The notes under the pieces were generated by a model that was not told the DNA's origin, ran no database searches, and saw nothing but the letters and a program-made list of their open reading frames with translations. A stretch of DNA of 64,000 nt from NCBI GenBank assembly GCA_902614905.1, contig CACMMN010000003.1, positions 1 through 64,000 on the forward strand, in the 5' to 3' direction. Source of the stretch: an uncultured Pelagibacteraceae bacterium. GTDB lineage: Bacteria; Pseudomonadota; Alphaproteobacteria; Pelagibacterales; Pelagibacteraceae. The translations under genes and the position numbers were made by a program. Positions 27,528 through 37,591 of the stretch are shown piece by piece (position 1 is the stretch's first letter; the number at the start of each line of letters is the position of its first letter).

Positions 27528-29339
27528 ATGGAAAAAAAAAGGGAAATTCTAGAAGAGCAAATTAAACAGGCGCTGACTTCAACCTTCAAAGTAATTTCTA
27601 ATCACGTAGAAGACAAAAATTCAAAAAATAAAGATTTGAAGGTTAAAACATTAGATTTTTCTGAGATTAAAGATTTAAAATCTAAAAATGACTATATTAG
27701 ATTAAGAGCGAATACTGACTCAAAAGCTTTGAAACTTAGATTTTCTGACAATGGTATTTTCATTAAAAATCAACCTAAAAATCCAGCCTTAATCAAAATT
27801 TATGAATTATCTGAAAAAATAAGATGTGAAATGCTTGGTTCAAATATGTTAAATGGTGTTAAAAGAAATCTTGAAAATAATTATTACCAAAAAATAAATA
27901 ATAAAAAATACAAAGACGTTAATGCTAAAAAAGATATAAATGTACTTGACGCATTTGAGCTGTATATCATAGAAAAATTTTTTAAACTTAATTTAAGTGA
28001 AATTTCTCTGAAAACTCTAAATTACTGGAGAAAAGATTTTGATAAAAATTTCAACAATCATCTTAATTATTTAATAGAAAATTTTGAAAACCAAGAAAAT
28101 TATAATTCAAAGTTTTCACAGTTGCTTGAAAAAATGGATATTTTTGAAAATGATCAAAATCAGGAAAGTAACCAAAACCAAGATAATCAAAATCAATCAA
28201 ATAATGATACTTCTAGAGATGAAGAAAATAATGATAAAAAAGATAGTCAAGATAAAGTAAGTGATGATCAATTAAGTGTCGAGACTGATTACGATGTAAA
28301 TCAATTTAGGATGGAAGAAGATTCTGAGCAATCTGAAGACTCAAAAGAAAGTCTTGAGAGAGTTACTCAAAAACTAAATATAAATAAAAAAAATATTGAA
28401 TATAAAGTTTTTACCTCAAAATTTGATGAAATTGCAAAAGCAGAAAATTTAGAAAAAGAAGAAGAGGTTTTAAGGCTAAGAAAAAACCTTGATCAACAGC
28501 TAATCAATTTTCAAGATTTAATTACCAAATTAGCTAATAAACTACAAAGACAGTTGTTGGCAATACAAAATCGATCATGGGAGTACGATCTTGAAGAGGG
28601 CTTATTAGACAGTTCTAAGCTAACAAGAATTATAATTGATCCTCAAAATTCTCTTTCTTTTAAAAAAGAAAAAGATTTTGAATTCAAAGATACAATAGTG
28701 ACCTTATTAATTGACAACTCTGGTTCAATGCGAGGAAGACCGATAACTATTGCAGCATTATGTGCAGACATTTTGTCTAGAACATTAGAAAGATGTAATG
28801 TTAAAGTGGAAATATTGGGTTTTACTACAAAAAATTGGAAAGGTGGTGAGTCTAGAGAAGAGTGGAATAAAAATGGAAAACCTCAGTATCCAGGAAGATT
28901 AAACGATTTAAGACATATAATTTATAAAAGTGCAGATTCTAATTGGAGACAATCAAAAAAGAATTTAGGCCTTATGTTGAAGGAAGGATTACTTAAAGAA
29001 AACATAGATGGTGAAGCAATACTTTGGGCGTTTAATAGGCTAAAAAAAAGAAAAGAAGAAAGAAAAATTTTAATGGTAATTTCTGACGGAGCGCCTGTTG
29101 ATGACTCTACATTATCAGTAAATTCTGGGGACTTTTTAGAAAAACATTTAAAAAAAGTTGTTAAAACTATTCAAGACAATAAAGATTTTGAAATCCTGGC
29201 TATAGGTATTGGTCATGATGTATCCCGTTATTATAAAAAAGCTATAAAAATTACAGATGTTCAAGAACTTGGTGATGTAATGATAAAACAATTAAGCCAG
29301 TTATTTGACAATAAAACTGAAAAAAAAACTTTTCACTAA
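27528..29339 (+). CDS. cobT: CobT-like von Willebrand A-domain protein
   Basis: A 603-residue partner of CobS. The N-terminal part is helical; a low-complexity acidic, Asn/Gln/Asp-rich linker lies around residues 205-280; the C-terminal part is a VWA domain with the MIDAS motif 'DNSGSM' and '[13 protein letters not shown]'. The segment '[20 protein letters not shown]' and 'VEILGFTT' match CobT. With CobS it forms a MoxR/VWA chaperone-like pair for metal insertion or complex remodelling. It overlaps the convergent kinase gene by 4 bp. Confidence 0.88.
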   Translation: MEKKREILEEQIKQALTSTFKVISNHVEDKNSKNKDLKVKTLDFSEIKDLKSKNDYIRLRANTDSKALKLRFSDNGIFIKNQPKNPALIKIYELSEKIRCEMLGSNMLNGVKRNLENNYYQKINNKKYKDVNAKKDINVLDAFELYIIEKFFKLNLSEISLKTLNYWRKDFDKNFNNHLNYLIENFENQENYNSKFSQLLEKMDIFENDQNQESNQNQDNQNQSNNDTSRDEENNDKKDSQDKVSDDQLSVETDYDVNQFRMEEDSEQSEDSKESLERVTQKLNINKKNIEYKVFTSKFDEIAKAENLEKEEEVLRLRKNLDQQLINFQDLITKLANKLQRQLLAIQNRSWEYDLEEGLLDSSKLTRIIIDPQNSLSFKKEKDFEFKDTIVTLLIDNSGSMRGRPITIAALCADILSRTLERCNVKVEILGFTTKNWKGGESREEWNKNGKPQYPGRLNDLRHIIYKSADSNWRQSKKNLGLMLKEGLLKENIDGEAILWAFNRLKKRKEERKILMVISDGAPVDDSTLSVNSGDFLEKHLKKVVKTIQDNKDFEILAIGIGHDVSRYYKKAIKITDVQELGDVMIKQLSQLFDNKTEKKTFH

Positions 29340-30616
29340 ATATCTTTCAAAAAAGTATTTTTCCAACTAATTATTACTTCTGCACCAAGTCTCGTTTTTG
29401 AATTTCTGCAAATAACTTTGGCTTTATTTCTTTCTAATAAAGTTTTACCTATAAAGATTCCCAATCCTAAACCTGATTTATTATTATCTTTATTAGATGA
29501 TGATTTAATATAGGGTTCACCGATTTTCCCCAGAACATCTTTTGGATATCCGTCCCCATCATCTTCAATTGAAATTTCAGTAGTTTCATTATTGCTTTTA
29601 ACGGAAACATATATTTTTTTTTTAGCAAACTTATTTGCATTACCAATAAAATTTCTAATTCCATATATAATTTCAATTATTTTTGAAATTTTGAAAGAGT
29701 TCGCATCTTGACTAAGATTTATTATAAATTGTTTATCTGATATCTCTCTGAAGGATTTAATGATCTCTGATACATATTCTGAAATAGATAATTCCTGATT
29801 TATAAAATCGTCTTCTTGAGATGGGTTTAGAGATAATTTTTTTAAAATTTGACCACACCTATCTACTTGGCTGACTAATAATTCAATGTCTTTTTTTATA
29901 TCTTTTTCATCTTTAAATTGTTTGTACATATCTTGTGATATAACTTTTATAGTTGAAAGAGGTGTATTTAGCGAATGTGCTGCAGCTGCAGCTTGGCCAC
30001 CAAGAGAGACTAATTCGTGCTCTTTCGCAATAACTTGCTCTAATTTATCTAAGGCCTCCTTTCTCAATATAGACTCTCTACCAAATGTTATAGCAAAATA
30101 ATTTAAGAATATTAGAGCTATTATGAGTGAAGTTGGGATTGCGTAATAATAAAAATTGTTAACCAAAATTTTATTTGTGCCAGGATAAGTCAATTCAATA
30201 TGATAAAATGTTAATAAAATTATAGATAAAATAGTTAAACTAATAAGTGTTAAGCTTGCTTTTAAATTAAGATTAGATGAGGAAAAAACGCTTGGAATTA
30301 TTAAAAATATTGAAAATGGATTAAGAATTCCCCCAGTCAGATAAATTAAAAAACCTAATTGTAAGATGTCTGCTAATAAAAATATAAATGATGCTCTATT
30401 TGATAAAATATTTTTTTGATAAAAATAAACTAATATTAAATTTGAAATAACTCCCAAAATTATTATTAAATTTGTTAGATAAATATTAAATTGAAATTTA
30501 AAAATGAAATAAACAATGTTGATAGTTAAGAATTGTCCAATTATACCTATCCATCTCAAATTAATATATGTAGACTTGTTTAAAGAATAAATTTTAGAAA
30601 CAGAAGTTGTTTCCAT
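29336..30616 (-). CDS. RegB/PrrB-type redox sensor histidine kinase
   Basis: A 426-residue inner-membrane kinase with about six N-terminal helices. The loop 'TGGILNPF' is the GGxxNPF heptapeptide that binds quinone in RegB. The H-box is '[18 protein letters not shown]', very close to the RegB pattern (AAAAAHELGTPL); a cysteine sits nearby in '[12 protein letters not shown]'. The N and G boxes are 'FIGNANKFA', 'DDGDGYP' and '[10 protein letters not shown]'. It would report respiratory-chain redox state. No RegA-type regulator is in the window. Confidence 0.86.
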   Translation of the reverse strand: METTSVSKIYSLNKSTYINLRWIGIIGQFLTINIVYFIFKFQFNIYLTNLIIILGVISNLILVYFYQKNILSNRASFIFLLADILQLGFLIYLTGGILNPFSIFLIIPSVFSSSNLNLKASLTLISLTILSIILLTFYHIELTYPGTNKILVNNFYYYAIPTSLIIALIFLNYFAITFGRESILRKEALDKLEQVIAKEHELVSLGGQAAAAAHSLNTPLSTIKVISQDMYKQFKDEKDIKKDIELLVSQVDRCGQILKKLSLNPSQEDDFINQELSISEYVSEIIKSFREISDKQFIINLSQDANSFKISKIIEIIYGIRNFIGNANKFAKKKIYVSVKSNNETTEISIEDDGDGYPKDVLGKIGEPYIKSSSNKDNNKSGLGLGIFIGKTLLERNKAKVICRNSKTRLGAEVIISWKNTFLKDI

Positions 30617-30621
30617 ATAGT

Positions 30622-32712
<2,091 letters not shown>

Positions 32713-32756
32713 TCATTTTTTAGATATTAAATAAAATTACATAAACTTTTAAGATC

Positions 32757-32785
32757 AAATTACCCACTAAACTTGGGGGTAATTT
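32757..32785. repeat. Inverted repeat between gyrB start and the tRNA fragment (possible terminator)
   Basis: AAATTACCC (32757-32765) and GGGTAATTT (32777-32785) form a 9-bp perfect stem with an 11-base loop. On the plus strand a long T run follows only after about 12 bases; on the minus strand there is no T run directly after it. It may have been the original terminator downstream of tRNA-Ser, or an operator of gyrB. The function is uncertain. Confidence 0.4.
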
Positions 32786-32842
32786 AGAGAATAATTATTT
32801 TTTTTTTTAAAAACTCAATTTGATTAAAAATAAATAAAAAAA

Positions 32843-32922
32843 TGGCGGAGAGAGTGGGATTCGAACCCACGAAAGAGTTGCCCCTTAACACGCTTTCCAA
32901 GCGTGCGCCTTAAACCGCTCGG
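32843..32922 (-). pseudogene. Truncated tRNA-Ser(GGA) 3' fragment (att-site repeat)
   Basis: These 80 bases are identical to positions 34211-34290, the last 80 bases (including CCA) of the intact tRNA-Ser gene, in the same orientation. The first 10 bases of the tRNA (the 5' acceptor strand and start of the D arm) are replaced by unrelated sequence, so it cannot fold a full acceptor stem and is not functional. It is best read as the chromosomal 3' end displaced when an element integrated into the tRNA gene. Confidence 0.93.
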
Positions 32923-32975
32923 TTTACTTGTATTGATTATACTTGTTTATTTTTTTTGAATTTTCAGGATTTAAT

Positions 32976-33001
32976 TCTAGTGACGACAAGACGACGACAA
33001 G
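32976..33001 (+). repeat. Putative recombinase arm-type site, gyrB-proximal end
   Basis: Contains GACGACAAG at 32982-32990 and again at 32993-33001, an 11-bp spacing. The 26-bp stretch matches 34141-34166 at 22 of 26 positions in the same orientation. The G+C-rich composition stands out against the A+T-rich surroundings. Paired direct repeats inside each end are typical of tyrosine-recombinase arm sites; this is inference. Confidence 0.55.
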
Positions 33002-33002
33002 A

Positions 33003-33131
33003 TTATTTAGCTTTTTTTGACTTTTTTAGAATATCTAAAAATTGTTTTAAATACGTTTCTTCAAATTTAAATTTGTTTTTTGATTTATATTTCTCAAGGG
33101 TTTTTTTAAGATATTTTTCAATGATTGTCAT
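33003..33131 (-). CDS. Possible 42-residue basic peptide inside the mini-element
   Basis: An ATG frame of 42 residues, highly charged (many Lys and Glu) and predicted helical, beginning MTIIEKYLKKTLEKYKSK. It ends beside the arm-type repeat. No family is recognised and no good ribosome-binding site is seen. It could be a small DNA-binding or accessory protein, the remains of a larger gene, or chance. The plus-strand frame across the same bases (32956-33141) is less convincing. Confidence 0.3.
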   Translation of the reverse strand: MTIIEKYLKKTLEKYKSKNKFKFEETYLKQFLDILKKSKKAK

Positions 33132-33247
33132 TTTACAATAATAACATATACTCTTAATGTGTTTATTTGGCAATTTTTATCTGGAACTATTTTATTTATA
33201 ATTTTGTGTTTTGGGTTGTTTTATATTGTTAAATTGCTTCTAGGTTT

Positions 33248-34111
33248 TTAAATTCTATTGTCTCGTCTAACCTCTAAAAACTTTTCCATAATTTCTAAAT
33301 CTGAATATCTTAAATACCCTTCTCGCCATACTATATTATTATTATTTAAAATTTGTTTAATTTGAGAGCCCCACTCTATAGTTAAAACTTTGTTTATTTT
33401 TTCAAGAGGTTCTAAAAGCCAAATTGCCATTCCAAGGTGTTTAAGATTATTGCGATTTGGCTGAAAATAAAAACTTGTTTCATTTATATACCTTCTTAAG
33501 TTTGTTTTTCTTATTTTGTTTTGTAAATCCTGTAAAAAATTACAATAATCTGGAAATTCTTTTAAATTATTTTCATAAAGGCTACCTCTAAGTCTTAAGT
33601 ATTTAAATAAATTTCTATTATTAATCTCTAATTCTTTGTTTGCTAAAATATAAAACGCTCTTTCCCAATTATGGTATGGCGTTAAACCTGATCCAATATG
33701 ACAAGGCCAATTATGTTGATTTGCAAATAATGAGATTTTCACTAAGTCTAGATTTGGATCATTTATTAAAAATTGAAATATTTCATTATTTAAATGCTCC
33801 ATATCAATTTTTAAATTATTGCTAGGGTTTATAACTTTTTTTATTGTTTCAATTATTATTTCAGATGGACAGTGAAACCATTCTTTCCCTTTTTCACGAG
33901 GGTATTTTCTGGAGATTTCATGATGAATTTTTTTTTCAATAATTTCTAAACCATTATCAAGAGAAAATGTTTCTAAGTATTTAATATTGCCTACTACTCC
34001 AGATGTATTCAGACTTTCAAGTCTATTCTTAAAATTTTTAGTTATTCCAACTTTAAATAAATCTTTACCCTTATCTCTAGTATTGTAAGCTATGTATATT
34101 CCTCCAGGCAT
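33248..34111 (-). CDS. GIY-YIG/T5orf172-domain protein, cargo of the tRNA-Ser element
   Basis: A 287-residue protein. The N-terminal 90 residues match the T5orf172/Mug113 branch of the GIY-YIG nuclease superfamily: 'GGIYIAYN', then 'LFKVGITKNFKNRLESLN' (K-V-G in the YIG position, conserved Arg), then 'LEIIEKKIHHEISRKY' and 'KGKEWFHCPSE'. The remaining 190 residues, with several Trp-containing segments ('HNWPCHIGSGLTPYHNWERAFYIL' region), are unassigned. Such domains occur in phage and mobile-element proteins, as nicking or homing-like nucleases or DNA-binding proteins. It is the only sizable gene in the element, so it may act in transfer, regulation or defence; which one is unknown. Confidence 0.78.
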   Translation of the reverse strand: MPGGIYIAYNTRDKGKDLFKVGITKNFKNRLESLNTSGVVGNIKYLETFSLDNGLEIIEKKIHHEISRKYPREKGKEWFHCPSEIIIETIKKVINPSNNLKIDMEHLNNEIFQFLINDPNLDLVKISLFANQHNWPCHIGSGLTPYHNWERAFYILANKELEINNRNLFKYLRLRGSLYENNLKEFPDYCNFLQDLQNKIRKTNLRRYINETSFYFQPNRNNLKHLGMAIWLLEPLEKINKVLTIEWGSQIKQILNNNNIVWREGYLRYSDLEIMEKFLEVRRDNRI

Positions 34112-34140
34112 AAAAATTTATTATTCTTAATAGTTTTTCA

Positions 34141-34166
34141 TCTAATGACGACAAGTCGACAACAAA
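34141..34166 (+). repeat. Putative recombinase arm-type site, tRNA-proximal end
   Basis: Related to 32976-33001 (22 of 26 identical). It has GACGACAAG at 34147-34155 and a degenerate copy, GACAACAAA, at 34158-34166, again with 11-bp spacing. It lies 29 bp before the GIY-YIG gene start and 44 bp from the tRNA repeat. It is the mirror partner expected if both arms of an attP site were retained on integration. Confidence 0.55.
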
Positions 34167-34210
34167 ATAGATCTTAACGTTATTTTAAAAATTATAAAAC
34201 ATCAAATAAT

Positions 34211-34300
34211 TGGCGGAGAGAGTGGGATTCGAACCCACGAAAGAGTTGCCCCTTAACACGCTTTCCAAGCGTGCGCCTTAAACCGCTCGGCCATCTCTCC
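34211..34300 (-). tRNA. tRNA-Ser (anticodon GGA)
   Basis: A 90-base serine tRNA with encoded CCA (34211-34213 complement). The acceptor stem GGAGAGA pairs with TCTCTCC, the discriminator is G, the anticodon loop is TTGGAAA with anticodon GGA, the long variable arm is present, and the T loop is GGTTCGAATCC. It would read UCC and UCU codons. It starts only 1 bp after the DUF4422 gene's stop, so it is probably processed from the same transcript. Its 3' 80 bases are the attachment repeat of the mini-element. Confidence 0.96.
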
Positions 34301-34301
34301 G

Positions 34302-35102
34302 TTAAAAATTATCTAATTGCACCCAATTAATTTCTTTGAAACGATAATTTTTTTTAAACCAATAAGATAGATATCTTTCTGATAGGTATGCAAATAATCT
34401 TTCTGTGTCGTAACCTTTTAAATGTTTAAATTCAAACTTTTGTTCACAAGCTTTTAACCAAGGAAATAAATTGTTGAACCATTCTTTAATAATATCTGGT
34501 TTAGAAATAAACATGATATGGGGATTGAAAGAATTATTATTTTTCATAAAATTTAAAAAATTGTCTTTATTTTTTTCATCTAGTAAATCAATCGCCTTTT
34601 TTAAGTTACCGTAACCATGGTGCATATCGAAATGTAAATAAAGGTTTTGTTTTTTTTTATTAAATATAATAGAGGGATCTTTTATGAGATTTTTGAAACC
34701 TCTTTTAATAATTTTCATTTTTTTTACACCCGATACATTTAAAGGTTTGCAAATTAATACATCATAGTTTTCCCACTCTGATGGAGCCTCATCAAATAAA
34801 AAATCATTAAGATTTGATTTATTTACTAAATGTGTTTTTTCTGTATTAATTAAATATCTTCTTTTCTGACAAAAACCTATCCAATCATTTTTATCAGCCT
34901 TGTCTAATAAATTTTTCCAATACCAATAGTGAAAAGTTAGTTCTGAGTAATATTTCTCCTTATGATATATGTTATCGCCTATATCACATCTCAAATAATT
35001 TTCTGGCGAGTCTTCTTTACCTACCCAACATAAATTATGGTTATTTTTATTAAGAAAATTTACTTTTTTATCGGTTACACAAAAAAATTTGATGGGTTTC
35101 AT
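34302..35102 (-). CDS. DUF4422-like putative glycosyltransferase
   Basis: A 266-residue protein. It resembles DUF4422 glycosyltransferases: 'YSELTFHYWYWKNLLDKADKNDWIGFCQKRRYL' shows the S-E--YWiwKN and I-G-x-x-x-R-R pattern in short motifs, and the end has 'YDTERLFAYLSERYLSYWF', a family hallmark. It would act in surface polysaccharide synthesis; sugar specificity is unknown. It overlaps the methyltransferase gene upstream by 4 bp and runs directly into tRNA-Ser. Confidence 0.75.
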   Translation of the reverse strand: MKPIKFFCVTDKKVNFLNKNNHNLCWVGKEDSPENYLRCDIGDNIYHKEKYYSELTFHYWYWKNLLDKADKNDWIGFCQKRRYLINTEKTHLVNKSNLNDFLFDEAPSEWENYDVLICKPLNVSGVKKMKIIKRGFKNLIKDPSIIFNKKKQNLYLHFDMHHGYGNLKKAIDLLDEKNKDNFLNFMKNNNSFNPHIMFISKPDIIKEWFNNLFPWLKACEQKFEFKHLKGYDTERLFAYLSERYLSYWFKKNYRFKEINWVQLDNF

Positions 35103-35947
35103 TTTTTTTTTATTATAGCAATTTCATTAAAATTACCTTTTTTAATTTCAATTGATAAAAAATTTTCTAAAAAGTATTTTTTTTCTTCATCAGATATATA
35201 TATTGAATTGAAATCTAAATTATTCAAAATATTTTTTAATATTTGTTTCAAATCTGGTTTTGTTTGGTTTATTTTCATATCGTCTCTAGTTTCAGGAAAA
35301 TCCAATTCTTCCACTATAAATAACCCTCCTGAATTTAATAAAGGAAATAGCATAAATAATGACAATATTTGATCTTTTAGCATATGACTTGCATCTTCTA
35401 TGATAATATCAAAATTATTTTGTTTGCTCAGCAAATTTTTACTCAATGAATTTCTTGATGAAGAGTCAACGTAAAAATTTTTTATTCGATTAGATTTGTA
35501 CTTAAATAAATCTGGATATATATCGCCACTATATATATATGCTTTGTCAAAATAGAAATAGAAAGCTGCAGCCGCATTACCATAAAATGATCCCAATTCT
35601 AGAATATTTATGCTAGCATTTTTTAAATCAACAAATGCATTTTCATAAATTTTAGCATATCCATGTGCTTTAATCTTATCCTTATTTTTTTTGGCTGGTT
35701 GCAAGTATTGATTTATAAAAAACTCTCCTTTATCACTGTTGAAATGCTCAAATAGACTATTCAAATTTTTATTAACTAAATGTGAAAATTTAATTATGTA
35801 TTCATCAAGATTGACTTTCTTTTCAAAGAATAAAAAATTATGTAAGTACTTAAAAGGTATTATTATAAAAGTATAGAATCTTAAAAAAAAAGAAGCTTTA
35901 GCAATTCTATGCTGATAAAATATTTTATAAAAAGTTCTTAACTTCAC
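35099..35947 (-). CDS. Class I SAM-dependent methyltransferase
   Basis: A 282-residue protein. The SAM-binding motif I is 'NILELGSFYGNAAAAFY', followed by 'YSGDIYPD' and 'FDIIIEDASHMLKDQ', with 'LNSGGLFIVEELDFPE' as the later strand. The 'EDASH' motif resembles macrolide-type sugar O-methyltransferases. The first 70 residues are aromatic and basic and may sit on the membrane. In this cluster it most likely methylates a sugar of a surface polysaccharide. Co-translated with the DUF4422 gene. Confidence 0.8.
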   Translation of the reverse strand: MKLRTFYKIFYQHRIAKASFFLRFYTFIIIPFKYLHNFLFFEKKVNLDEYIIKFSHLVNKNLNSLFEHFNSDKGEFFINQYLQPAKKNKDKIKAHGYAKIYENAFVDLKNASINILELGSFYGNAAAAFYFYFDKAYIYSGDIYPDLFKYKSNRIKNFYVDSSSRNSLSKNLLSKQNNFDIIIEDASHMLKDQILSLFMLFPLLNSGGLFIVEELDFPETRDDMKINQTKPDLKQILKNILNNLDFNSIYISDEEKKYFLENFLSIEIKKGNFNEIAIIKKK

Positions 35948-36034
35948 TTAATTAGCTTTATAGTTAATCATATCAAAAATATATCTTAAATTTACTACTT
36001 ATATATAATAAGTTAAGTTAATCATAATATCAAA

Positions 36035-36790
36035 ATGCAATTTAAATTATTGAAGAAATTGGTTGGTCTTTTTGGATATAAAATAATTAGTAAAGACTTA
36101 ATTAAGAATAATAGATTATTGAATGATAATGAGTTTATTTCACTTAGCGAAATATTAAATTTTTTATTCGAAAACAAATATGTTAATAGTTTAATTCAGA
36201 TAGGTGCGAACGATGGATTAAGATTTGATTATATAAACAAATATATCAAAAAATATTTACCTAAAACAGTTTTAGTTGAGCCAGTAAAAGATCACTTTGA
36301 AGATTTAAAAAAAAATTATAAAGATTTTAATAATATAATTTTTGAAAATATAGCTATTAGTGTACGAGATCAAATTCAATATCTATACAAAGTTGATAAA
36401 TCAAAAATTGATAGATACGATGAACACATTTCAGGTATTAATTCATTTGAAATTAAACATTTAAAAATTCATGGAGTTAAATCTTCTGACATAGTTAAGG
36501 AAAAAGTTCAAACTGACAATATTTCCAATTTAATAAACAAACACTTTGCTACTTTGGATTTATTATTAATTGATGCTGAAGGATATGATGGATTTATTTT
36601 GATTGATTTATTTGAAACTTCGAATTTTAGACCTATCATAATTTCAGAATACGTTCACATAAATCATGATATATTTAAAAAATTAATAGATTTACTTGAC
36701 AGTAAAGATTATTTCTATTTTCAACTAAAAGAAAATATTGTTTGTTTTCCAAAAGAAAAAAGGCCAATTATAAAATTATTTAATCAATAG
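36035..36790 (+). CDS. FkbM-family methyltransferase
   Basis: A 251-residue protein with the FkbM pattern: 'LIQIGANDGLRFDYINKYI' (SAM motif I), 'VLVEPVKDHFEDLKKNY', 'NIIFENIAIS' and 'LLLIDAEGYDGFILIDL' (D-x-E-G-x-D-x-x-I-L). Such enzymes O-methylate sugars or other small molecules. It is divergent from the class I methyltransferase gene (87 bp) and overlaps the GT17 gene by 15 bp tail to tail, within a surface-sugar cluster. Confidence 0.88.
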   Translation: MQFKLLKKLVGLFGYKIISKDLIKNNRLLNDNEFISLSEILNFLFENKYVNSLIQIGANDGLRFDYINKYIKKYLPKTVLVEPVKDHFEDLKKNYKDFNNIIFENIAISVRDQIQYLYKVDKSKIDRYDEHISGINSFEIKHLKIHGVKSSDIVKEKVQTDNISNLINKHFATLDLLLIDAEGYDGFILIDLFETSNFRPIIISEYVHINHDIFKKLIDLLDSKDYFYFQLKENIVCFPKEKRPIIKLFNQ

Positions 36791-37591
36791 CCAATCTAAA
36801 TATTTATTTTTATTCGATATCAAATATTCAGGAAATTTATCATCCAAGTTAATAGCCTTGTATTTTTCATTTCTGCCAATTATATCCTCGCCAGTCTCTA
36901 TTCTTTTTTTTATCTCATTAATATCTAAATACTTATTATCTATTTTCTCTTTAAAAATGTAAGGGTCATTTGTTTCACAAAGATTTTTATATTTATAAAG
37001 AAGCTTTTCTGGTTCCTTTAAATTACAGAAATGCCATCCGCCGTCTTCTATAATATTATTTAGTCTTAGCTTATCAATTCTCCAAAAAGGTCTTTTTTTA
37101 AATTTTAAATGTCTTAACCATTGAGGGCTTTTTAAATATTTTTTTATACAAATTCTACTACCATGCCAATATGGGTTTATCTGGCTAAGAAGATTAAATT
37201 TGTAATAAAAATGTAATTGTTTAAATACAGCAAATCGCATTTTTTTTTTAAATTTATTTATTTTTTTTGGATTAGGTATTTCATCCAAATCTGAAATCAA
37301 AATAAGATCATTTTCATTTGCTTTATTTAAGCCTCTACTAATACAATTTCTCTGAAAATTTTCCCTTAAATAAGGGTTATCACCATCAGGCATGTCTTCG
37401 ACAGGAATATAAATAATTTTTTTCTCAAATTTTTTAAATTTTTTTAAATCAAATTTAAGTTTTTTTGTGTTATTTTGCCAAGTTTTGTTTCCTTCGACTA
37501 TAACAAAATAATCAACATAATTATCTAAAATGTTTAAACGTAAATCTAAAAGAAGATCCTCATCCCAATAAGAAAAACAATCATAAATCAT
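36776..37591 (-). CDS. Glycosyltransferase family 17 (GlcNAc-transferase-like)
   Basis: A 271-residue protein resembling GT17: 'MIYDCFSYWDEDLLLDLRLNIL' at the N-terminus, 'YFVIVEGNKTWQN', 'LRENFQRNCISRGL' and 'DLILISDLDEIPNP' (DLDEI metal-binding motif), later 'HFCNLKEPEKLLYKY'. Eukaryotic members add bisecting GlcNAc; bacterial ones occur in polysaccharide clusters, as here. It abuts the lepA stop with no gap. Confidence 0.87.
   Translation of the reverse strand: MIYDCFSYWDEDLLLDLRLNILDNYVDYFVIVEGNKTWQNNTKKLKFDLKKFKKFEKKIIYIPVEDMPDGDNPYLRENFQRNCISRGLNKANENDLILISDLDEIPNPKKINKFKKKMRFAVFKQLHFYYKFNLLSQINPYWHGSRICIKKYLKSPQWLRHLKFKKRPFWRIDKLRLNNIIEDGGWHFCNLKEPEKLLYKYKNLCETNDPYIFKEKIDNKYLDINEIKKRIETGEDIIGRNEKYKAINLDDKFPEYLISNKNKYLDWLLIK

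Larger units (their letters stand above)
32923..34290. mobile_element. About 1.37-kb integrated mini-element in tRNA-Ser(GGA)
   Basis: The segment is bounded by an 80-bp perfect direct repeat of the tRNA-Ser 3' part. The intact tRNA lies on the 5' side and the fragment on the 3' side (minus-strand reading), exactly the outcome of site-specific integration into a tRNA gene. Inside, near each end, are related 26-bp sequences (22 of 26 identical) in the same orientation, 53 bp and 44 bp from the adjoining repeat copy, consistent with attP arm sites. The only sizable gene is the GIY-YIG/T5orf172-type gene; no integrase, replication or structural gene is present. It is either a decayed island or an element moved by a recombinase supplied elsewhere. 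Confidence 0.78.

Noticed and set aside
32956-33141. A 61-residue plus-strand frame inside the tRNA-Ser element
   Set aside because: It runs across the arm-type repeat, is Phe-rich, lacks a ribosome site and resembles a shadow of A/T-rich DNA; at best as weak as the opposite 42-residue frame.
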